Shown one piece after another: positions 30,298 through 36,274 of a DNA stretch of 36,274 bases. This stretch comes from a virus: IMG/VR virus record IMGVR_UViG_3300037102_000108, positions 1 to 36,274 of that record, one strand, 5' to 3'. Position 1 is the stretch's first letter. Each line of letters starts with the position of its first letter. The position numbers and the translations under genes are program-made. The notes under the pieces were generated by a model. That model worked only from the letters and a program-made list of their open reading frames with translations. It had not been told where the DNA came from and did not search any database.

Positions 30298-33200
30298 TGG
30301 CGAACGCATCCACCACCGCGACCAGCTCCGCCAGCTCGACTACCGGGACTCCCATTCCGCTGACCTACGGCTACGCCTGGGCCACGGGAAAGCGCCACGC
30401 CTACTACATGCTGCAGAACACTGGCGATTCCGTGAACCTGTACACGCGCCTCGGGATATGGCTTCTGGGTCATGGTGAGTGGGATGGCCCCGCCTCTCTG
30501 TGGATCAACGATCTACTCATCTGGATGGGCGGCAACGCGCCCGCGCAAAAAGTCATCCGGAACTACGGCTTCAACTGGATGCAAGCTATTGACGGCAACC
30601 CCGAAGGCTTCGTCTTCAACTTTCACAGCGGTTGCGACACACCAGTTGGCGCGTCGCTCACACCGTCGTCGGTTGGTCCGGATCAGAACGTGGACCTGCT
30701 GTGGCCGCTCTTTCCGCCCGCCATCCAGCCGCTCGCATTCTCGCGCATCGCCTATTACACGCTGATGCGCAAACAGCCCATCCTCAACCAGACCAGCAAC
30801 AACGGCAACGATGCGACGCAATGGACCGACATCGCGCCCATCGGCCTCTGGCGCGCCTTGCGCTGCCGGCTCTTCGACGATGAAGGCAATCAGACGGGCT
30901 ATGCCTTCACCACCAACCCCGTCTGGCACATTGTGGATGTACTGCTGCGCAGGAAGATTTTCCCTGACTATCAGCTCGATCTCACAGCAGGTCCCGATGT
31001 TCTGAACTCAGCCGTTAAGAACCGTTTTGACTGGGGATCGATCTACGCGGCGGCGCAATATTGTGATGAGTTCCTGGCTAACGGCCGCCCGCGTTTTTCG
31101 GGGAACTATGCATTCAGTTCGCAGACCACTCTCCAGGCCGTGCTCGAACAGATGCTGCTCTGCTGCCGGGGCTTTATGTCCGAATACGCCGGCAAAATCG
31201 GAGTGAAGATCGATATGCCGCGCTCCAGCGTCTTCACTTTCAGCCGTGCCCACATTCTGCCTGGCTCATGGGATGCCAGCGACCAATCGCTGCACAAGAG
31301 CGCCAACCGCTATATCGCCAATTCACGCGATCTGCTGGTGCCACTGTGCAGCTACATCCAATCGATCACCTGGAGCGCGGGAGTGAGGCCCGTGGTCACA
31401 ACCACGGCGCCGCATCCCTTCGAAGCAAATGACTGGATCGCCATGGGTGGCACAAACACCACTTACGATGGGCAGTGGCAGGTCTACAGCGTTCCGGCAA
31501 TCATCAATCCGGGAGCCACGGATGAGGTTGATCCCACCACATTTGAGCTGGTTCCTAAGGGCACTAATTATCCGGAGAGCCTGGGCCAGGTGGGTGGCTG
31601 TGGACTGCTCTATTCACGCTTCAAAGAGCGTGCTCCAGAGTTCTGGCATAAGTCCAATATGCTGGCGCGCGGAGTAATCGGGCTGGGCATTCCCCGCCAG
31701 CGCATGAAGGTGAAACAGACACTGGACTTCGCCACCATGACCTGGGATCAGGCCAGTCGCATCACCTGCTATGAGCGCGACCGGCTGCTGGGTCTTGATA
31801 CTACGGGAGCCGACGGGCTTCCCACGGCGCCTTACATCACGCCGCCGTGCGTCAAGCTGCGCACGAGTCTTTTCGCGCGCGATGTCTTCGGCAACCTGGC
31901 TTGCGCCATTCGCCCTGGCGATCACGTTACTCTCGACAGCACAACCAACTTCCAATATGCGGGAGAGTACGAAGTGCTAGAGCCGCTCACGGTCTTTCCT
32001 CCCACCGCGCAAGCCGCGGGCCAGGGCGGAGAGATCGCGCGCAAGCCCTCGGAAAATAGCGGCGAGATAGAGCTTGCGCTCGGACCATATAACGAAGCGG
32101 TCATGTACGACACCAGCGATCCCACGCAAGCCGGCTGGCCATCTGTGCCTGGCAGCGATCCCGGCAATGACAGCAACTACACCAGCATCGGTCTTGCAAA
32201 CGGCGGCCAGTTTGTCTTCTTCAGCGGGCAACTTCCCAGTGGCCAGGCCTTTCAACTGCCGGCCTCGGGATTTCCGCCCGGCAACCTTTTGGCCTGGGCA
32301 TCGGCCGCCGGCGCCAGCGTGCCCGGCAACGATCACTCCGCCAGCGCCATCGTGCTCTGTGCTGCGAGCGCGACTCGACTCTTGACGCTGAATTATTGTG
32401 ATTGGGAATACGGTGCCGGTTCGGGCCTGGAATGGGGCGGCGACCTCAACTACGCCGCGCTGGGATGGCTCAGCCCGGACGTGACAACCACCAGCAACGG
32501 AATCACCTGGCTTGAACTCACGCTGCCAGGCGGAGAAACCATCCTCTTCGGCCAGGGCATTCTTGCGAACGGCGCCACCATCGTTCTGCCGTCTGGTTAC
32601 TCCAGCGCGCAGTGCTTTGCGGTGGCCAACATGCACGATGGCCCGACCAACGGCCACAACGTGGCCCATATGATGGGCGCCTACGTGGATTCGGGTCTGG
32701 TGGTGCATTACGACATCACCGACTGCTCAGGGAACGACTGGCACGGCAACGCTTCAGTTCTCGTCTTTGCCTGGAAAAATAACATGGGCACCGTCACTAC
32801 TCAGGCCCTCAGCGGCGGTAACTGGATGGAAATTCCGCTGAGCAACGGGACAATCTTTGGTGCGGGCTGCGCGCTGAATATGGCGAACGGCGCGACTTTA
32901 GAGATTCCCGCGGCCGCAGGGGACGGCTCGTCGCTCGAAGTAAACATCGGCTCTCACGACGGGGGGACTGGATCTGGAACTAACAACGCCCAGGGCGTTG
33001 GCGCGTGCTATCTCGATGCCGACAATATCGTGCACATGACCTTTCAGGATGGCTCAGGCGACGTGTGGGACGGCACCGCCGATGTCTTCGCCATCTACAG
33101 CACTCCATCTTCAGCCGTTGCCACGCTGGTTCAGGTAACTCCGCCTTCAGCGATGGTGGCGGCTGGCGAAACGCAGCAGTTCTCAGCCACGGTCTTGAAC

Positions 33201-33422
33201 AACGCAAACAGCAATGTTACCTGGGGTGTTGATGGCATCGCGGGCGGCAACGTGACCGTGGGCACGATCAGCGCGGCCGGTTTGTACGCCGCGCCAGCCG
33301 CGGCTGGATCACACACCATCGCGGCAATCAGTGTGGCTGATCCAACCGCGTCAGGATCGGCCGCAGTTACCGTATGGACCGGCAGCGGCATGGGTGGTAG
33401 CTGGACGATCAACGGGAGCTAG
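30297..33422 (+). CDS. J-like tail-tip/host-recognition protein with BIG2 domain
   Basis: A 1041-residue protein. Residues 1-610 form the tail-hub part, with phage tail-tip features (LTYGYAWATGKRHAYYML near 22-39, and a central hub segment). Residues about 625-935 hold three diverged copies of a roughly 100-residue unit with the pattern F-G-x-G-x-L-x-N-G-A-T-I followed by a D-x-S-G-N-x-W motif. Residues about 940-1025 are a BIG2-type Ig domain (TPPSAMVAAGETQQFSATV). The repeats and Ig domain are likely to contact the host surface. Confidence 0.75.
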   Translation: MANASTTATSSASSTTGTPIPLTYGYAWATGKRHAYYMLQNTGDSVNLYTRLGIWLLGHGEWDGPASLWINDLLIWMGGNAPAQKVIRNYGFNWMQAIDGNPEGFVFNFHSGCDTPVGASLTPSSVGPDQNVDLLWPLFPPAIQPLAFSRIAYYTLMRKQPILNQTSNNGNDATQWTDIAPIGLWRALRCRLFDDEGNQTGYAFTTNPVWHIVDVLLRRKIFPDYQLDLTAGPDVLNSAVKNRFDWGSIYAAAQYCDEFLANGRPRFSGNYAFSSQTTLQAVLEQMLLCCRGFMSEYAGKIGVKIDMPRSSVFTFSRAHILPGSWDASDQSLHKSANRYIANSRDLLVPLCSYIQSITWSAGVRPVVTTTAPHPFEANDWIAMGGTNTTYDGQWQVYSVPAIINPGATDEVDPTTFELVPKGTNYPESLGQVGGCGLLYSRFKERAPEFWHKSNMLARGVIGLGIPRQRMKVKQTLDFATMTWDQASRITCYERDRLLGLDTTGADGLPTAPYITPPCVKLRTSLFARDVFGNLACAIRPGDHVTLDSTTNFQYAGEYEVLEPLTVFPPTAQAAGQGGEIARKPSENSGEIELALGPYNEAVMYDTSDPTQAGWPSVPGSDPGNDSNYTSIGLANGGQFVFFSGQLPSGQAFQLPASGFPPGNLLAWASAAGASVPGNDHSASAIVLCAASATRLLTLNYCDWEYGAGSGLEWGGDLNYAALGWLSPDVTTTSNGITWLELTLPGGETILFGQGILANGATIVLPSGYSSAQCFAVANMHDGPTNGHNVAHMMGAYVDSGLVVHYDITDCSGNDWHGNASVLVFAWKNNMGTVTTQALSGGNWMEIPLSNGTIFGAGCALNMANGATLEIPAAAGDGSSLEVNIGSHDGGTGSGTNNAQGVGACYLDADNIVHMTFQDGSGDVWDGTADVFAIYSTPSSAVATLVQVTPPSAMVAAGETQQFSATVLNNANSNVTWGVDGIAGGNVTVGTISAAGLYAAPAAAGSHTIAAISVADPTASGSAAVTVWTGSGMGGSWTINGS

Positions 33423-33423
33423 A

Positions 33424-34494
33424 ATGCCAACGCAGACCATCAATCTGAATAACACGGAGCCGGCAGCGCCAGCCGGGTCGCAAAATGTTCTATGGCAGGC
33501 GGACGCTCCATCTCTCGATCCCACTGTGGTGCGGAATGTTACCGCCTATCACTCGAAATTTGTCGGAGACACGGGCGCTGGCGGAGTTATGGGGTTGGTT
33601 CCGGCTCCCGGCGCCGGCGACGCCGCTGCTGGAAAAGTTCTCAAGGCTGATGGCACCTGGTATGTGCCGCCTAGCGTAGCGTTGCCTTCTGGCCCAGCAA
33701 ATCAGGTTTTAGCCACTCCGAACGGAGCTTCTGGTGCTTCTGTTTTGCGCGTTCTTGTGCCTGCGGATCTGCCGGTTGCAACCATATCGGCTCTCGGTGC
33801 GGTTAAGCCCGATGGCTCGTCGATCACGATTGCAGGTGGTATTATCAGCGCTCCGGGAGGCGGCGGTGGAGGCGGCGGCGGTGGTCTTTGGAGTGGCCTA
33901 CTCGGAACAGTTCCCACGCAGGCCAACACTGGGCTGACTACGGCTTATAACCAAAGCGGAAGCTTCAGCGCCACGGATGCGGCCACGGGAATTCTCATGG
34001 CCGATCCCACATCGGTAAGTGGCGATTGGAACGAGGGAGTTGTTGGGCCGTATCCCTCCGCCCCGTTTGTCCGGCGGGCGCTGATTACTTGGCCAGTCCC
34101 CGGGAATGGTTTTCCTACGGCGTTTTCCTTGCTTGGCCTGGTAATTTGCAATACCCTCAGCGGTCAGGCTATCTTTTTTGGTGCCTCTTGCCGCACTACT
34201 GGCCAGCCACCGCAGTTTTGGGGGCAGAATTATTCTTCGCCTACCGCATTCAATAGCAATTCTTTTACTTCTGACTGGAACCTGACGTTTCCACAGTGGC
34301 TGATCTTGACTGACGACGGAACAACTCTAAATCTGTATGTTACGAGCGATCCGCTGGTGGAGCAGGTTCTTGTCTGGAGCACAACGCGCGCGGCGAGCTA
34401 TCTTGGGGCGTCGGGATTCAATTACCTGGGATTTATGATTACCCCGATGAATGGAGGCATCGCTGGTACCCTGATGGCGTGGCTGACTTCGTAG
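33424..34494 (+). CDS. tail fibre-like protein
   Basis: A 356-residue protein, last of the tail genes. The first 55 residues give a head part (INLNNTEPAAPAGSQNVLWQ). Then come motifs common in fibre shafts (GKVLKADGTWYVPP, LGAVKPDGSSITIAGG), a run of ten glycines near 141-150, and a C-terminal beta domain of about 200 residues with many aromatic residues that may bind a receptor. GGGAG precedes the ATG. It is probably trimeric and set at the tail tip. The 90 bases after its stop hold no gene. Confidence 0.7.
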   Translation: MPTQTINLNNTEPAAPAGSQNVLWQADAPSLDPTVVRNVTAYHSKFVGDTGAGGVMGLVPAPGAGDAAAGKVLKADGTWYVPPSVALPSGPANQVLATPNGASGASVLRVLVPADLPVATISALGAVKPDGSSITIAGGIISAPGGGGGGGGGGLWSGLLGTVPTQANTGLTTAYNQSGSFSATDAATGILMADPTSVSGDWNEGVVGPYPSAPFVRRALITWPVPGNGFPTAFSLLGLVICNTLSGQAIFFGASCRTTGQPPQFWGQNYSSPTAFNSNSFTSDWNLTFPQWLILTDDGTTLNLYVTSDPLVEQVLVWSTTRAASYLGASGFNYLGFMITPMNGGIAGTLMAWLTS

Positions 34495-34588
34495 CCATGG
34501 TTGTGCGCCTCACTTGCCAGCTAAGCTACCGGCAGAGTTATGCGTTTTCTATCATCATTTTGAGGGCGGATGCGGCGGTTCATTTTTG

Positions 34589-34769
34589 GGGAATTACATG
34601 CTTGACTCTCTGGCCAGCGCAAAGAGGGATGACACAATGCGAAAGGAAGGAATTCACAGCCGAAAGGGGACGGATAAACGCCTCATGGGTGCCGTCAACG
34701 GTGAAACTGATGAATTTCTGGGAGCAAGTAACTTCACTTTGCATTCAGGGAGTCAAGCATGTAATTCCC
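34589..34769. mobile_element. MITE-like element, copy 1
   Basis: A 181-bp element with inverted ends GGGAATTACATGCTTGACTC, 23 of 24 bases matching between left end and complement of right end (the next four are TCTG and CCTG). It encodes no transposase or convincing protein. It differs from copy 2 at two positions, so it is a recent duplicate of the same unit. Confidence 0.8.
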
Positions 34770-34790
34770 AAAGTGCGAGAGATTCACGAT

Positions 34791-34978
34791 ATGGAGCGCC
34801 AGATTAAAGAGCGGCAGGTGAAGCTGATGTTCGACCCTCGCAAGTATTGGACACGATAACGGATGTGGTGCTGGCCTACCGGCCAAAACCGAAGACGAAA
34901 GCACAGAAAAATCGGAAGCGGAAGGAGAAGAAACTTGGCGACCATCCATCAATCTCAACTCATGCCCCAAGACAATAA
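34791..34978 (+). pseudogene. frameshifted small basic protein gene (possible)
   Basis: An ATG opens MERQIKERQVKLMFDPRK and then meets TAA after four more codons. Shifting by -1 after the lysine codon at 34842-34844 keeps the frame open as VLDTITDVVLAYRPKPKTKA and a very basic RKRKEKK tail, ending at 34978 inside the methyltransferase start. The two halves read naturally as one protein. It may be a broken gene, a programmed shift or a sequence error. I recall similar PKPK-rich short proteins in Acidobacteria, but this is not checked. Confidence 0.35.
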
Positions 34979-35417
34979 GTTCCATCAGGGCAACGGGGAG
35001 GACGGCAAACATTATTGGCTGACTCCCCCAGCCCTCTATGCCGAACTTGACGCGGAATTTCACTTTGATTTTGACCCGTGTCCCTGTCCATTGCCAGAGG
35101 GATTCGACGGCCTCACATGCGAATGGGGCCAGTCCAACTATGTCAACCCGCCGTTTGGATCCATCATCCATCAAGGCAAGAAGAAAGGCCCGACCGCATG
35201 GGTTCGCAAGGCCATCGAAGAGCAAGCCAAAGGGAAGCGGGTTGTACTTGTCTACCCCGTCGATAAATGGGTACTGATGATTCTCTCTGTCATCGGGACG
35301 AAGGTTCGTAATCTTGGTGACGTGCGATGGTTCGCCGTTGAAGATGGTTCGCAGGGCAAAGGAACAGGCAGGCATATCGCATGTTTCATCTTGGAGCCGG
35401 GGTGCTGTCCGCGATGA
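34935..35417 (+). CDS. phage-type DNA N6-adenine methyltransferase
   Basis: A 160-residue protein of the phage Dam family (PF05869). It has HYWLTPPALYAELDAEFHFD (about 25-44), FDPCPCP, and the catalytic NPPFG motif (about 70-74, in SNYVNPPFGS), then VRKAIEEQAKGKRVVLVYPV. The family adds a methyl group to adenine N6 using SAM, often to guard phage DNA against restriction. The start is a TTG with AGGAG seven bases before it. An ATG nine codons in is an alternative. The stop overlaps the next small gene (ATGA). It lies inside the MITE-bounded unit. Confidence 0.85.
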   Translation: MATIHQSQLMPQDNKFHQGNGEDGKHYWLTPPALYAELDAEFHFDFDPCPCPLPEGFDGLTCEWGQSNYVNPPFGSIIHQGKKKGPTAWVRKAIEEQAKGKRVVLVYPVDKWVLMILSVIGTKVRNLGDVRWFAVEDGSQGKGTGRHIACFILEPGCCPR

Positions 35418-35548
35418 ATCGGTTTGCATCGAGCGTGCGCAGCGGGGAGATCGATAGCATCACGATCTCGACGGATGGCATGGAGCCGGTGGTCATCGAC
35501 AAGGCGGCGGCCGAAAACATCCACCGCCGCGCGAAGAAGAAAAGGTAA
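35414..35548 (+). CDS. 44-residue basic protein coupled to the methyltransferase
   Basis: A short gene whose ATG overlaps the methyltransferase stop (ATGA). The protein runs MNRFASSVRSGEIDSITIST to a basic end RRAKKKR. A short beta segment and a basic helix are all that can be seen. The coupling suggests it acts with, or regulates, the methyltransferase. The 216 bases after it, up to the second MITE copy, hold no gene, only an imperfect palindrome around GTTCAGTTATCAGTGAAC (35705-35722). Confidence 0.5.
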   Translation: MNRFASSVRSGEIDSITISTDGMEPVVIDKAAAENIHRRAKKKR

Positions 35549-35764
35549 CAAGTTTCCGCGCCGGAGTGCGAGCTACGGTGCGGCGAGTGCGCGGTGGATC
35601 GGCGCTCTGGGAGATCGGCCAGACTTGAGCCTATAGACCTCAGAGTTAGCGGACGAGCCAAGCCAGCGATGAAATCCGCATCGCCGCGCACGACGAAAAA
35701 CAGGGTTCAGTTATCAGTGAACAGTGGTCAGTCGGGAGCGAGTTATGTCAGGCATCAAGATTTT

Positions 35765-35945
35765 GGGAATTACATGCTTGACTCTCTGGCCAGCGCAAAG
35801 AGGGATGACACAATGCGAAAGGAAGGAATTCACAGCCGAAAGGGGACGGATAAACGCCTCATGGGTGCCGTCAACGGTGAAACTGATGAATTTCTGGGAG
35901 CAAGTAACTTCACTTTGCATTCAGAGAGTCAAGTATGTAATTCCC
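35765..35945. mobile_element. MITE-like element, copy 2
   Basis: 181 bp, in the same orientation as copy 1 and identical except two positions near the right end. It has the same inverted ends, 23 of 24 matching. Its right flank CATTTTTG equals the left flank of copy 1. Confidence 0.8.
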
Positions 35946-36066
35946 CATTTTTGGGCTAACTGGAGGCGGCAGCCGGGAGGCGTTTCGGATACCTGGCCAG
36001 CCCTGGCGTTTTGCAGGCAGCTCTGAGGCGGTTTTAGTCGCCTTTCAAGCCTATGGAAAATGGAAT

Positions 36067-36131
36067 ATTGCACTCTTTTTCCACAGCTTGAGAAAACCAG
36101 TGCAATCTAATTCCTGTATTCAGTGCAATCA
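36067..36131. promoter_or_regulatory. three GTGCAAT boxes, possible transposase-binding sites of the right phage end
   Basis: CAGTGCAATC occurs at 36098-36107 and again at 36121-36130, 23 bases apart. GAGTGCAAT occurs in the opposite orientation at 36075-36067. Mu's right end carries neighbouring transposase sites about 22 bases apart, which the first two resemble. The precise phage-host junction is not identifiable without the left end or an empty site. 35954-36274 holds no gene I can support. Confidence 0.35.
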
Positions 36132-36215
36132 AACGGCTGCAGCCACAGCACGGGGCTTTTGTGCGTGGACCGGCTCTGCAAAAAGCCATAAAAAGCTGTA
36201 GATAGGTGGAGCTAT

Positions 36216-36255
36216 CCCACCCTAGCGGCAAAAACAAAGACGCAGCGAGGGTGGG
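36216..36255. repeat. REP-like palindrome at the window end
   Basis: CCCACCCT and AGGGTGGG pair across a 24-base A-rich loop, followed by GCACCCG. I associate palindromes of this wording with intergenic DNA in Acidobacteria, so this is probably host sequence beyond the prophage. Confidence 0.5.
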
Positions 36256-36274
36256 GCACCCGCCGCATTCCTTC

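Larger units (their letters stand above)
34581..35953. mobile_element. composite MITE-bounded unit carrying a DNA methyltransferase
   Basis: Two 181-bp MITE-like copies in the same orientation (34589-34769 and 35765-35945) enclose about 1.0 kb. The left flank of copy 1 and the right flank of copy 2 are both CATTTTTG (34581-34588 and 35946-35953), an 8-bp direct repeat as left by transposition. The inner flanks (AAAGTGCG and AGATTTT) do not match each other, so the whole unit, not each copy, seems to have moved as one. Removing it would join TTCATTTTTG to GGCTAAC without a gap. 8-bp duplications and GGG-starting ends occur in the IS1595 family, which is a guess for the source of the transposase. 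Confidence 0.7.

Noticed and set aside
34589-34769. Each MITE copy as an independent insertion with its own target repeat
   Set aside because: The immediate flanks of copy 1 (CATTTTTG and AAAGTGCG) and of copy 2 (AGATTTT and CATTTTTG) do not match; only the outermost pair does.
34479-34859. 126-residue open frame running through the first MITE copy
   Set aside because: Most of it is the MITE sequence itself, read identically in the second copy, and it starts inside the tail fibre gene. Only the last 18-23 codons look like a real gene fragment.
35705-35732. Palindrome-like GTTCAGTTATCAGTGAAC stretch as an attachment site or operator
   Set aside because: It is a single imperfect palindrome with no second copy in the window and no gene start nearby, so no role can be supported.
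1-36274. CRISPR arrays, tRNA or rRNA genes, reverse transcriptase or diversity-generating retroelement
   Set aside because: No regularly spaced repeats, no cloverleaf-like or rRNA-like sequence, and no reverse transcriptase motif (such as xxDD) was seen in any translated frame.

Overview
The window is most of a Mu-like transposable prophage with a siphovirus-type tail. Several signs point to a member of the Acidobacteria as host: GC-rich DNA, a BIG2-type Ig domain of a wording common in that phylum in the tail tip, and palindromic REP-like repeats of a type I associate with acidobacterial genomes. The host call is an inference, perhaps 60 percent secure. Replication is by a MuA-like DDE transposase and a MuB-like ATPase. 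The head genes follow the Mu order: small and large terminase, DUF935 portal, MuF, protease/scaffold, decoration protein, major capsid, gp36, gpG-like and gp37-like. There is no tail sheath. The tail genes (tube, chaperone, 1106-residue tape measure, distal tail, gpL-like, J-like) match siphovirus Mu relatives such as D3112 and B3.

Layout. From 1 to 6315 a tightly coupled early operon runs leftward. It holds a small HTH regulator, small unknowns, a PAP2-family membrane protein, transposases A and B, and more small unknowns, and it leaves the window at base 1, so the left prophage end is not seen. A divergent control region (about 6316-6421) carries a strong leftward promoter overlapping two operator-like repeats and the start of the rightward repressor gene. 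Beside the repressor is an AT-richer gene that is a stand-alone relative of the MuF head protein. From 7789 to 12328 is the lysis region: lysozyme, two candidate holin-like membrane proteins, a lipoprotein, a secreted phospholipase-D-type nuclease and unknowns. From 12344 to 23536 lie packaging and head genes and the tail tube, closed by a clear terminator. From 23764 to 34494 lie the tail genes.

Right end. At 34581-35953 there is what looks like a composite mobile unit: two nearly identical 181-bp MITE-like elements in direct orientation enclose a phage-type adenine methyltransferase module, and the whole is bracketed by an 8-bp direct repeat. To its right, three GTGCAAT boxes may be transposase-binding sites of the right phage end. 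A REP-like palindrome at the window edge is probably host DNA.

The genes work together as a temperate phage: repressor against early operon for the lysogeny decision, A and B for transposition, then late lysis and virion genes. A 15-base motif is shared by the intergenic region before the lysis genes and the one before the protease gene, which are the places of the late promoters Plys and PI in Mu. The least expected features are the MITE-bounded methyltransferase unit, the MuF-like gene beside the repressor, the PAP2 gene in the transposase operon, and a recurring gene-junction cassette in the early operon that makes several unrelated proteins end in the same residues.
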